A stretch of DNA of 64,000 nt, taken from Streptomyces uncialis. Lineage in GTDB: Bacteria > Actinomycetota > Actinomycetes > Streptomycetales > Streptomycetaceae. The translations under genes and the position numbers were made by a program. This document shows positions 1 through 7,120 of the stretch, one piece after another (position 1 is the stretch's first letter; the number at the start of each line of letters is the position of its first letter). The notes beneath the pieces were generated by a model. The model was given only the letters and a program-made list of their open reading frames with translations, had not been told where the DNA came from and did no database searches. The DNA lies in the NCBI RefSeq assembly GCF_001905345.1, contig NZ_LFBV01000006.1, positions 124,001-188,000 on the forward strand, read 5' to 3'.

Positions 1-127
1 GTCCCGGAGGGGGGTGCGGCGGGCGGCACCGGGGCGGGGCCGGCCGGGGGCGGGCGCGCGGCGGCGCACCGCGGGACGCGGAGCGGTGGCGGCGCGGCCC
101 GTCCGGGCCAGGGTCAGACGGTGCGGC
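1..127. other. Spacer between pyrR and the expected pyrB
   Basis: Very G+C-rich stretch downstream of pyrR on the minus strand. The pyrR stop overlaps an ATG that opens only a five-codon frame, so that ATG is not a gene start. I see no Shine-Dalgarno/start pair for the next operon gene, which in Streptomyces is pyrB, so it probably begins just beyond the left edge. Confidence 0.5.
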
Positions 128-769
128 TCATCCGGCGGGGCCCACGGGCTTCAGCCCGAGCAGGACGGTGTCGCGCCCGTCCTCCTCGTCGAGCTGCACC
201 CGGACCGTCTCGCGCAGCGAGGTCGGCAGGTTCTTGCCCACGTAGTCCGCGCGGATCGGCAGCTCGCGGTGGCCGCGGTCGACGAGGACGGCGAGCTGCA
301 CCGCGCGGGGGCGCCCGATGTCGTTCAGGGCGTCGAGGGCCGCGCGGATGGTGCGCCCGGAGAAGAGCACGTCGTCGACGAGGACCACGAGCCGGCCGTC
401 CAACCCGTCGCCGGGGATGTCGGTGCGGGCCAGGGCGCGCGGCGGGTGCATCCGCAGGTCGTCGCGGTACATGGTGATGTCGAGGGAGCCGACGGGGATC
501 GCGCGCCCGGTGATCTCCGCGAGCTTCGCGGCGAGCCGCTGCGCGAGGAAGACCCCGCGGGTGGGGATGCCGAGGAGCACCACGTCGTCGGCGCCCTTGG
601 CGCGCTCCACGATCTCGTGGGCGATACGGGTCAGCATCCGGGCGATGTCGGGAGCCTCCAGGACAGGCCGCGCGACGCCCTCGGGGGCGCCGGTGCCGTC
701 GTGGACGGGTCCGGTGGGACCGGCGGCGGGGCCGGCCGGTTCGGGGTGGTTCGTACCGCTGGTGTCCAT
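128..769 (-). CDS. pyrR: Bifunctional pyr operon regulator / uracil phosphoribosyltransferase PyrR
   Basis: 213 residues. PyrR senses UMP/UTP, binds a hairpin in pyr mRNA, and keeps some uracil phosphoribosyltransferase activity. The PRPP-binding loop is clear (VLVDDVLFSGRTI in the middle third), as is the PyrR-type ITGRAIPVGSLDITMYRDDL stretch. About 35 N-terminal residues are a Pro/Gly/Thr-rich extension not needed for the fold, so a later start is possible. The annotated ATG has an excellent Shine-Dalgarno (AAGGAGGT, 779-786). It is the first gene of the leftward pyr operon and is divergent from bldD. A PyrR-box-like hairpin lies directly upstream of the Shine-Dalgarno (separate entry), suggesting autoregulation by blocking translation. 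Identity is secure. Confidence 0.97.
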   Translation of the reverse strand: MDTSGTNHPEPAGPAAGPTGPVHDGTGAPEGVARPVLEAPDIARMLTRIAHEIVERAKGADDVVLLGIPTRGVFLAQRLAAKLAEITGRAIPVGSLDITMYRDDLRMHPPRALARTDIPGDGLDGRLVVLVDDVLFSGRTIRAALDALNDIGRPRAVQLAVLVDRGHRELPIRADYVGKNLPTSLRETVRVQLDEEDGRDTVLLGLKPVGPAG

Positions 770-788
770 AAGAAACGGACCTCCTTCT

Positions 789-804
789 CCGCCTCACGGG
801 ACGG
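789..804 (-). promoter_or_regulatory. Probable PyrR-binding hairpin in the pyrR leader
   Basis: The minus strand reads CCGTCCCGTGAGGCGG. It contains GUCCCGUGAGGC, which fits the PyrR-box consensus (A)RUCCNGNGAGGY(U) except at the edges. It folds as CCG/CGG, a bulged U, CC/GG and a CGUGA loop. It ends two bases before the pyrR Shine-Dalgarno, so bound PyrR would be expected to block initiation, as described for the mycobacterial pyr operon. The motif is seen; the binding is inferred. Confidence 0.72.
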
Positions 805-834
805 ACCTTAAAGGACGTCGGAATTGCGCCCTGC

Positions 835-840
835 ACGATA
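835..840 (-). promoter_or_regulatory. Possible -10 of the pyrR promoter
   Basis: The minus strand carries TATCGT about 66 bases upstream of the pyrR start, which would give a leader of about 60 bases including the PyrR hairpin. No good -35 is visible 17-18 bases further up. Confidence 0.35.
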
Positions 841-922
841 GCAGGTCGCCCATTCCCCCAGTTCACCCCCTCACCGTGCGCCCCGGGCCGAGGCAGGGAA
901 GAGTCGGTGCTGACCGTTCGGC

Positions 923-952
923 TTGACGCATTCAAGTCACGCTGCGTAACCT
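923..952 (+). promoter_or_regulatory. bldD promoter
   Basis: TTGACG at 923-928 and TAACCT at 947-952, separated by 18 bases, form a good vegetative (HrdB-type) promoter. Transcription would start near 959, inside the BldD operator-like sequence. Confidence 0.7.
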
Positions 953-955
953 CAC

Positions 956-966
956 AGTGAGTCACC
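956..966 (+). promoter_or_regulatory. BldD operator (autoregulation)
   Basis: AGTGAGTCACC matches the published BldD target pattern AGTgA(n)TCACc with one spacer base. It overlaps the predicted bldD transcription start. A further TCAC at 937-940 lies between the -35 and -10. This fits the known negative autoregulation of bldD. Confidence 0.75.
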
Positions 967-987
967 AGCCTTCGTCCGGGGAGCTAT

Positions 988-1488
988 ATGTCCAGCGAAT
1001 ACGCAAAACAGCTCGGGGCCAAGCTCCGGGCCATCCGCACCCAGCAGGGCCTGTCTCTCCACGGCGTCGAGGAGAAGTCCCAGGGCCGCTGGAAGGCCGT
1101 CGTGGTCGGGTCCTACGAGCGCGGGGACCGTGCCGTGACCGTCCAGCGTCTCGCCGAGCTGGCGGATTTCTACGGGGTCCCGGTCCAGGAGCTGCTGCCC
1201 GGCACCACGCCCGGCGGCGCCGCCGAGCCGCCGCCGAAGCTCGTCCTTGACCTGGAGCGCCTGGCGCATGTCCCGGCCGACAAGGCGGGCCCGCTCCAGC
1301 GTTACGCCGCCACGATCCAGTCCCAGCGCGGCGACTACAACGGCAAGGTCCTGTCGATCCGCCAGGACGACCTGAGAACCCTCGCGGTGATCTACGACCA
1401 GTCCCCCTCGGTCCTCACCGAGCAGCTCATCAGCTGGGGCGTGCTGGACGCGGACGCCCGTCGCGCGGTGGCCCACGAGGACAACTGA
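988..1488 (+). CDS. bldD: Developmental master regulator BldD
   Basis: 166 residues, the full family length. BldD represses sporulation genes during vegetative growth and dimerises around a tetramer of cyclic-di-GMP. An N-terminal Xre-type helix-turn-helix spans about residues 10-68 (KLRAIRTQQG through VPVQELL). The C-terminal domain carries the c-di-GMP signature RGD (114-116), eight residues, then RQDD (125-128), so the second-messenger site is intact. The ATG has GGGGAG four bases upstream. The gene is monocistronic, with its own promoter, an operator in the leader and a strong terminator downstream. It is divergent from pyrR. Its presence is a main reason for calling the organism Streptomyces. 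Identification is essentially certain. Confidence 0.99.
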   Translation: MSSEYAKQLGAKLRAIRTQQGLSLHGVEEKSQGRWKAVVVGSYERGDRAVTVQRLAELADFYGVPVQELLPGTTPGGAAEPPPKLVLDLERLAHVPADKAGPLQRYAATIQSQRGDYNGKVLSIRQDDLRTLAVIYDQSPSVLTEQLISWGVLDADARRAVAHEDN

Positions 1489-1518
1489 CCCCTCACCCAC
1501 CAGCAGAAACGTGCCGCC

Positions 1519-1553
1519 GGGGTGGCGCGGACCTCAGGGTCCCGCGCCACCCC
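1519..1553 (+). terminator. bldD terminator
   Basis: A perfect 12-bp stem (GGGGTGGCGCGG, 1519-1530, with 1542-1553) starts about 30 bases after the bldD stop. It has no U-tract, as is usual in Streptomyces. Confidence 0.75.
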
Positions 1554-1855
1554 GGCATGCGTTCACCCGGACGGCCCAGCGGTCGGTGCGCGGGTCGCAC
1601 GGTGGACGCGATATGCGCGGCACGGTATGGGGCGGCGGTCGGACGGTCGGGCCCCCAGAGGTCGGACCGCGTGGCGGTGAGACGGCCGGGCGGACGAGTC
1701 CCCGGGTCGTGCGGCGCCGGACGGACCGGCCGCCGGATCACCGGGTCGTGCGGCGTCCGGCGGCCCGGACAACGACCGGGCCGGACAACGACCGACCGCC
1801 CGCACCGCGCCGGGGGCAGGGCCCCCGCGGGTACGGGCGGGCGGATGAGCGGCGT
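1554..1855. repeat. Bases between bldD and nusB terminators, with short direct repeats
   Basis: No credible gene. Two short direct-repeat pairs are visible: CCGGGTCGTGCGGCG at 1702-1716 and 1741-1755, and CCGGACAACGACCG at 1765-1778 and 1781-1794 (16-base period). The rest is G+C-rich without a recognisable signal. The flanking genes converge here and both end in hairpins. Confidence 0.5.
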
Positions 1856-1878
1856 CCCCCGCCGCGGGGCGGCGGGGG
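1856..1878 (-). terminator. nusB terminator
   Basis: A 9-bp stem (CCCCCGCCG / CGGCGGGGG) with a five-base loop lies about 22 bases past the nusB stop on the minus strand. It closes the leftward translation/aro block. Confidence 0.6.
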
Positions 1879-1900
1879 CGGCACGGCCGGTCGGGCGGCG

Positions 1901-2329
1901 TCAGTCCCGTCGGAGACCGGGCTTCAGCTCCTTGAGCCGTCCGAGCAGGCCGTTCACGAAGTTCGGCGAGTCGTCGGTGGAGAACTCCTTCGCCAGCTCG
2001 ACGGCCTCGTCGAGGACCACCGCGTCGGGTGTGCCGTCCACCCAGATCAGCTCGTAGGCGCCGAGCCGCAGGATGTTCCGGTCCACCACGGGCATCCGGT
2101 CCAGCGTCCATCCCACGGCGTACTGCGCGAGCAGCTCGTCGATCCGCGCGGCGTGCTGCGCGTACCCCTCGACCAGCTCCATGGTGTACTCGCTCACCGG
2201 CGGCTGCCGGGTGTCCGTACGTGAATGACGCACCCAGTCCGCGAGGACCGTGGTCACGTCGGCATCGCGCTGATCGCCTTCGAAGAGGATCTGGAAGGCG
2301 CGTTTGCGGGCCGTGTTCCGGGCAGCCAC
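1901..2329 (-). CDS. nusB: Transcription antitermination factor NusB
   Basis: 142 residues, typical length. NusB with NusE (S10) binds boxA RNA and assembles the antitermination complex on rRNA operons. The all-helical NusB fold is recognisable from the basic N-terminus (ARNTARKRAFQILFEGDQRD), the central RMPVVDRNILRLGAYELIW helix, and the C-terminal DDSPNFVNGLLGRL. Start is GTG, two bases after the efp stop, so the two genes are translationally close. It is the last gene of the leftward block and is followed by a hairpin. The nusB-efp pairing is conserved across Actinobacteria and many Firmicutes. Confidence 0.98.
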   Translation of the reverse strand: MAARNTARKRAFQILFEGDQRDADVTTVLADWVRHSRTDTRQPPVSEYTMELVEGYAQHAARIDELLAQYAVGWTLDRMPVVDRNILRLGAYELIWVDGTPDAVVLDEAVELAKEFSTDDSPNFVNGLLGRLKELKPGLRRD

Positions 2330-2331
2330 GG

Positions 2332-2898
2332 TTAGCTGTTCACCCGGCCGAGGTAGTCGCCCGAGCGGGTGTCGACCTTGATCTTCTCGCCGGTCGTGAT
2401 GAAGAGCGGAACCTGCATCTCGAACCCGGTCTCCAGCTTCGCGGGCTTGGTGCCGCCCGTGGAGCGGTCGCCCTGGACGCCCGGCTCGGTCTCGGCGATG
2501 ACCAGCTCGACAGCGGTCGGCAGCTCGACGAACAGGACACTGCCGTCGTGCTGCGCCACGGTGGCCGAGAAGCCCTCAAGGAGGAAGTTCGCGGCGTCAC
2601 CGACGGTCTTGCGGTCGATGTGCAGCTGGTCGAAGGTCTGCATGTCCATGAAGACGAAGTACTCGCCGTCCATGTAGGAGAACTGCATGTCCCGCTTGTC
2701 GACGGTGGCCGTTTCGACCTTCACGCCGGCGTTGAAGGTCTTGTCGACGACCTTCCCGGACAGCACGTTCTTGAGCTTGGTGCGCACGAAGGCAGGGCCC
2801 TTGCCGGGCTTGACGTGCTGGAACTCGACGACGGACCAGAGCTGGCCCCCGTCGAGCTTGAGTACCAGGCCGTTCTTGAGGTCGTTCGTGGAAGCCAC
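2332..2898 (-). CDS. efp: Translation elongation factor P
   Basis: 188 residues, standard three-domain EF-P. It rescues ribosomes stalled at consecutive prolines by placing a loop of domain I next to the P-site tRNA. That loop here is PGKGP (residues 31-35, tip Lys33), the palindromic form known from the actinobacterial EF-P subfamily whose lysine works without post-translational modification. No EpmA/EarP-type modification gene is nearby. Start is GTG with AGGAG about ten bases upstream. The gene lies between the M24 peptidase homologue (74-base gap) and nusB (2-base gap), so it is probably cotranscribed with both. Several window proteins are rich in polyproline (for example 4657-5766). Confidence 0.98.
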   Translation of the reverse strand: MASTNDLKNGLVLKLDGGQLWSVVEFQHVKPGKGPAFVRTKLKNVLSGKVVDKTFNAGVKVETATVDKRDMQFSYMDGEYFVFMDMQTFDQLHIDRKTVGDAANFLLEGFSATVAQHDGSVLFVELPTAVELVIAETEPGVQGDRSTGGTKPAKLETGFEMQVPLFITTGEKIKVDTRSGDYLGRVNS

Positions 2899-2972
2899 GG
2901 TTGCGGAATCTCCTGGACTGACGTGGACGACCAGCGGGGGCCCGCGTCCGGCAGCTCAGCGGTGGGCTGAGG

Positions 2973-4109
2973 CTAGAGCGCCAGGAGCTCCTTGGTCGTG
3001 ATGGTGAGTAGCTCGGGTCCGCCGTCCGCCTCTGGGCGCACGACGAGCGTGTCATCGATCCGGACCCCGCCCCGGCCAGGGAGGTGAACCCCCGGTTCGA
3101 CGGTGACCGGCACACAAGCGTCCAGTTTACCCATGGCCGAGGGCGCCAATTGCGGGTCCTCGTCGTTTTCGAGCCCCACACCGTGCCCGATGCGCGGCGG
3201 AAGGCCCTCCCGGTGGCCCGCGGACTCCAGGATCTGGCGGGCCGCGCGGTCCACATCGCGGCAGGCGGCGCCGGGCACCAGGGCCTCCCGTCCGGCCCGC
3301 TGAGCGGCGAAGACAAGGTCGTACAGCTCGATCTGCCAGTCCGCGGGCGAGGTCCCGATGACAAAGGTCCGGCCGATCTCGCAACGATAGCCGCGGTAGG
3401 ACGCGCCCAGGCCCACGGACAGAAAATCGCCTTCCTCGACCCTGCGGTCGGTGGGACGGTGCTCACCGAGACCCGCGTGCGGGCCGGTGCCCACCGAGGT
3501 CGCGAAAGCGGGGCCGTCGGCCCCGTGGTCGACCAGCCGGCGTTCCAGCTCCAGGGCGAGATGCCGCTCCGTGCGGCCCACCAGGATCGATTCGAGCAGT
3601 TCGCTCAGGGCCTGGTCGGCGATCTCCGCGGCGATCCGCAGACAGCCGATCTCCTCCTCGTCCTTGATCAGCCGGAGCTGTTCGACGGCTCCCGCGAGGT
3701 CGGTGAGCCGCAGACCGGGGGCGACGGTCCGCAGCGCCCGGTGGCGGGCGACCGTCAGATGGTGCTCCTCCACGGCGAGGGCGTCCGTGCCCCGGGCCGC
3801 GGCGATGCCCGCGGCGGTCACCGCGGGGTCCCCGCCCGGGTCGGGGAGGGTCTTGGTGAGCAGCGTCTCGTCGGGGCGGCCCTCGTCCGGGCGGCCGCTG
3901 GGCGGGTGCGCGCAGACCAGGAGGTCGCCGTTGCCGCCCTCGCCGTCGCCGTCGTCCTCGCTCTCGCCGAGGAGGAGGACCGCGCCGGGGGGCGCGGTGC
4001 CGGTGAGGTAGCGGACGTTGGCGGGGCGGGAGATGAGTGCCGCCGCGGGGCCACCTGCGGTGTTGCGTTCCCGTAGGCGGTGTCTTCGGGACGCGTACGC
4101 CTCTGCCAT
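2973..4109 (-). CDS. M24 (Xaa-Pro aminopeptidase-like) protein with altered metal site
   Basis: 378 residues from the ATG at 4109. The open frame runs further up into repeat DNA, which is not coding. An N-terminal creatinase-like domain (about 1-165) precedes a pita-bread M24 domain. Five metal ligands (D, D, H, E, E) are expected. Here the first Asp motif reads LSVGLG (Asp to Gly), the second reads CEIGRTF (Asp to Glu), the His is kept in GHGVGLE, the first Glu is kept in VEPGVHL, and the last reads GVRIDDT (Glu to Asp). It may therefore be catalytically weak or dead. It sits upstream of efp, where mycobacteria carry pepQ. Fold is confident; activity is doubtful. Confidence 0.85.
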   Translation of the reverse strand: MAEAYASRRHRLRERNTAGGPAAALISRPANVRYLTGTAPPGAVLLLGESEDDGDGEGGNGDLLVCAHPPSGRPDEGRPDETLLTKTLPDPGGDPAVTAAGIAAARGTDALAVEEHHLTVARHRALRTVAPGLRLTDLAGAVEQLRLIKDEEEIGCLRIAAEIADQALSELLESILVGRTERHLALELERRLVDHGADGPAFATSVGTGPHAGLGEHRPTDRRVEEGDFLSVGLGASYRGYRCEIGRTFVIGTSPADWQIELYDLVFAAQRAGREALVPGAACRDVDRAARQILESAGHREGLPPRIGHGVGLENDEDPQLAPSAMGKLDACVPVTVEPGVHLPGRGGVRIDDTLVVRPEADGGPELLTITTKELLAL

Positions 4110-4189
4110 GGTCCGAGCGTACGAGTGACCTGGCGCGGGGGCCCGGTCTGCGCGGCCGGACGGGGGGTCCCCCGTCCGGCGGCTGGGTT

Positions 4190-4626
4190 CGGCGTGCCTC
4201 TGGCCGTCCTCCCTTGCGGGTGGGTCCTGGGTGCTCGCGGTGTTGCTCGCGCCCTTCAGGTCTCCGCACCTGGGCCCACTTGTTCCTGTGCGGGTCCGAC
4301 GTGGGGCACAGTTCCCCGCGCCCCTTACGGGGCGCCACCGGGTGTGGGCCTTCACCTGCGGGTGGGCACTGGGTTGCTCGCGCCGTTCCTCGCGCCCCTT
4401 AGGTCTCCGCCTGTGGGCCTACTTGTTCCTGTGCGGGTCGCACGGGGGTGCGCAGTTCCTCGCGCCCCTTGCGGGGCGCCTCCTGGCGTGGGTCCTCACC
4501 TGCGGGTCGGTACGGGGTTGCTCGCGCAGTTCCTCGCGCCCCTTAGGTCTCCGCACCTTGGCCCACTTGTTTCTGTGCGGGTCGCACGGGGGTGCGCCGT
4601 TCCTTGCGCCCCTTACGGGGCGAACC
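4190..4626. repeat. Three tandem ~144-bp units of the GCGCAGTTCC-core repeat family
   Basis: This fills almost the whole 547-base gap between two leftward genes. The landmark TCTCCGC occurs at 4261, 4404 and 4548 (143- and 144-base period). Each unit holds two copies of the core GCGCAGTTCC(C/T)CGCGCCCCTT, at about 4306, 4380, 4450, 4524 and 4594, so the basic period is 70-74 bases. Alternate cores extend into palindromes such as GCGCCCCTTACGGGGCGC. There is no coding potential. Related arrays lie at 40.0-40.5 and 45.5-46.1 kb. Confidence 0.85.
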
Positions 4627-4656
4627 TGGACGTCGTCCGTCCTGTCCGGGCAGGGG

Positions 4657-5766
4657 TTACCACTGTGGGGGGCTGGCTACCGAGCGGGTGAGGGCTTCTG
4701 TGAGGGCCTGGGCCGTGCTGGGGATGTCCAGGTGGGAGTTGTCGATGATCGGGAGGCCCGAGCCGTACCAGCCGGCCATCCGGCCGTGGATACGGGCCAC
4801 CTCCTCGTCGGCGAGACGGCGGTTCCCGCTGCGCTCGGCGTTGCGCTCCAGGACGATCTCCAGGCCCGGCAGCAGGACCACGGGCAGCAGCCCGGGCCCC
4901 ACATGCCGCTTCCAGCCGCCGAGGCCGACCACCGGGCGGTCGGGGAAGACCGCGTCGTCGAGGATGCAGGAGATGCCGTTGGCGAGGAAATTGCGCGCGG
5001 CGAAGCCGCAGGTGCGGCGGGCCAGCCGGTACTGGGCCTCCGAGTGGTCGTTCCACCCGGACTGCGGGTCGGCGAAGCCGGAGCGCACCCATTCCCTGAC
5101 GTCGTCGAGGCTGATGTGCGCGGTCGGGGCGCGGCGGTGCTCGGCCCAGTACTTGGCGACGCTCGTCTTGCCCGCGCCCGCCGGGCCGATCAGCAGCACC
5201 GCGAGGGTGATCCCGGTCGTGTCGGGTCCGCCGTGGGCGGGTGGCGGGCTGGGGAGCGCGACGGGGCCGCCGGGCGGCAGCCGGACATGGCCGGTGCTGT
5301 CCGGACGGGCCTGGGGCGGGCCGCCAGGGGCCTGCGCCGAGGCAGCCGGGGCCTGGCGGGGTGCGGGATGCGGGGGCGCGCCCTGGTGCGGAGGCGAGTG
5401 CGGCGGGGGGCCCTGCCGCGGCGCCGGGGGCGGCGGCGGGCCCTGCCGCTGTGGCGGGCCCTGCTGCGGCGTGGGGGGCGGAGGCGGGGCTTGGTGCGGG
5501 GGCGAGTGCGGCGCCGGGGGCGGGCCCTGGTGCGGGTGGGGGGCCGGTGGGGGGCCGCTGGGAGGCGGGGGCGCGGCGTGGCCCGAGTGCGGGGGCGGGG
5601 GGACGGACAGGTAGGGCCCCGGAGGGGGCGGCCCGGTGGGTACGGGGCCCGGGTGAGGTGTGCCTGGGCGGTGCGTGCCCGGGTGGTGCGGGGCCGGCCA
5701 GCCCGCGGCCGGTTCCCCGCCCGGCCGCTCGGGCGGCGGCAGCGGTGCTCCCCCTGCGTGCTGCAT
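4657..5766 (-). CDS. Proline-rich protein with C-terminal P-loop kinase-like domain
   Basis: 369 residues from the ATG at 5766 (GGAG nine bases upstream). An ATG at 5898 would add 44 residues, but the codons just after it include several with A or T in third position, atypical here. The N-terminal ~200 residues are extreme Pro/Gly/His/Gln low complexity. The C-terminal ~190 residues form a P-loop NTPase of the small-kinase type: Walker A GPAGAGKTS, then SLDDVREWVRSG, ILDDAVFPD and LERNAERSGNR, reminiscent of zeta-toxin/chloramphenicol-phosphotransferase/adenylylsulfate-kinase-like enzymes. The substrate is unknown. The aroB terminator lies upstream and a repeat array downstream, so it is probably transcribed alone. 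Confidence 0.85.
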   Translation of the reverse strand: MQHAGGAPLPPPERPGGEPAAGWPAPHHPGTHRPGTPHPGPVPTGPPPPGPYLSVPPPPHSGHAAPPPPSGPPPAPHPHQGPPPAPHSPPHQAPPPPPTPQQGPPQRQGPPPPPAPRQGPPPHSPPHQGAPPHPAPRQAPAASAQAPGGPPQARPDSTGHVRLPPGGPVALPSPPPAHGGPDTTGITLAVLLIGPAGAGKTSVAKYWAEHRRAPTAHISLDDVREWVRSGFADPQSGWNDHSEAQYRLARRTCGFAARNFLANGISCILDDAVFPDRPVVGLGGWKRHVGPGLLPVVLLPGLEIVLERNAERSGNRRLADEEVARIHGRMAGWYGSGLPIIDNSHLDIPSTAQALTEALTRSVASPPQW

Positions 5767-5978
5767 CCGGTGCCACTCCGTCTCGTACAGGCCGTACCGG
5801 CGCGTCGGGTCGTGTCGTCCAGACAACTCGCGGCGACCCCGCCGGAGTTCCCGGCCGGGCGGCGCCGCTCCCCCGCGGCCGTGGCGGCCGGGGAACATCC
5901 ACCGAACGGTACCTTCCCGGGCGGTCCCCGTGGGGACGGGCCGGGTGAACGGACGGCGGACGGCGGAGGATGCGCTCA

Positions 5979-6012
5979 GGGACGCGGGGCCGGTCCATCG
6001 GCCCCGCGTCCC
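5979..6012 (-). terminator. aroB terminator
   Basis: A perfect 14-bp stem (GGGACGCGGGGCCG with its complement at 5999-6012) lies 14 bases past the aroB stop on the minus strand. It separates the aro genes from the P-loop protein gene. Confidence 0.7.
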
Positions 6013-6025
6013 GTGGGAGCGGGGA

Positions 6026-7120
6026 CTAGCCCGCGACCTCGCCGTAGGCGGCGAGCAGCACCGCCGGGTCCGGGCCCTCCAGGACAGTCGGCCGCGCGAG
6101 GCCGTCGAGCACGATGAACCGCAGCAGGTCGCCCCGGGACTTCTTGTCGACCTTCATGGTCTCCAGGAGCTTGGGCCACTGGTCGTAGCGGTAGCTGAGC
6201 GGCAGCCCCACGGACTCCAGGACCGTGCGGTGGCGGTCGGCGGTGGCGTCGTCCAGGCGTCCGGCGAGCCGGCCGAGCTCGGCGGCGAAGTGCATACCGA
6301 CGGAGACGGCGGCGCCGTGCCGCCACTGGTAGCGCTCGTTCTTCTCGATGGCGTGCGCGAGGGTGTGGCCGTAGTTGAGGATCTCCCGGCGCCCGGCTTC
6401 CTTGAGGTCGCCGGAGACGACCTCCGCCTTGACCCTGATGGACCGCTCGACGAGTTCCGCGGTGTGCGGGCCCGCCGGGGTCCGGGCGGCCTGCGGGTCG
6501 GCCTCGACCAGGTCGAGGATCACGGGGTCGGCGATGAACCCGGCCTTGATGATCTCGGCGAGCCCGGAGACGTAGTCGTGGACGGGCAGCGACTCCAGCG
6601 CGGCGAGGTCGCACAGCACCCCGGCCGGCGGGTGGAAGGCGCCGACGAGGTTCTTGCCCTCGGCGGTGTTGATGCCGGTCTTGCCGCCGACGGCGGCGTC
6701 GACCATCCCGAGGACGGTGGTCGGGACCGCGACCCAGCGCACGCCGCGCAGCCAGCTCGCCGCCACGAACCCGGCCAGGTCGGTGGTGGCGCCGCCGCCC
6801 ACGCCGACGATGACGTCGCTGCGGGTGAAGCCGGACTGCCCGAGCGCCTTCCAGCAGTAGGCGGCGACCTCGGCGGTCTTGGCCTCCTCGGCGTTGGGCA
6901 CCTGGATGGCGACCGCTTCGAAGCCCTGTCCGGCGAGGTCCGCGCGCAGCGCCTCCCCGGTCTCGGCCAGCGCCTCCGGGTGGATCACGGCGACCCGCTT
7001 GACCCGCGGCCCGATCAGGGCGCCCAGTTCACCGAGGAGCTGCCGCCCGACGAGCACGTCGTACGGGTCGGTGCCGGCCGAACCTGCGACCTGGATACGG
7101 GTGGGTGCCTGCGCGCTCAT
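6026..7120 (-). CDS. aroB: 3-dehydroquinate synthase
   Basis: 364 residues, full length. It converts DAHP to 3-dehydroquinate (shikimate step 2) using NAD+ and a divalent metal. The nucleotide-binding GVGGGATTDLAGFVAA, the AVPTTVLGMVDAAVGGKTGIN motif split across the active site, and the metal-binding GHTLAHAIE are all present. The ATG at 7120 overlaps the aroK stop by four bases (ATGA), so the two are translationally coupled. It follows aroE-aroC-aroK in a leftward shikimate cluster and ends at a strong hairpin. No dehydroquinase gene follows, unlike in mycobacteria. Confidence 0.98.
   Translation of the reverse strand: MSAQAPTRIQVAGSAGTDPYDVLVGRQLLGELGALIGPRVKRVAVIHPEALAETGEALRADLAGQGFEAVAIQVPNAEEAKTAEVAAYCWKALGQSGFTRSDVIVGVGGGATTDLAGFVAASWLRGVRWVAVPTTVLGMVDAAVGGKTGINTAEGKNLVGAFHPPAGVLCDLAALESLPVHDYVSGLAEIIKAGFIADPVILDLVEADPQAARTPAGPHTAELVERSIRVKAEVVSGDLKEAGRREILNYGHTLAHAIEKNERYQWRHGAAVSVGMHFAAELGRLAGRLDDATADRHRTVLESVGLPLSYRYDQWPKLLETMKVDKKSRGDLLRFIVLDGLARPTVLEGPDPAVLLAAYGEVAG

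Noticed and set aside
114..130. ATGAGCCGCACCGTCTGA overlapping the pyrR stop, considered as the pyrB start
   Set aside because: It encodes only five residues before a stop. pyrB should begin beyond the left edge.
4231..6117. A 628-codon open frame on the plus strand across the repeat array and the P-loop gene
   Set aside because: It is antisense to a protein with a clear Walker A motif and otherwise runs through tandem repeats. Its translation is Arg/Gly/Val-rich with repeated phrases that simply mirror the DNA repeats.
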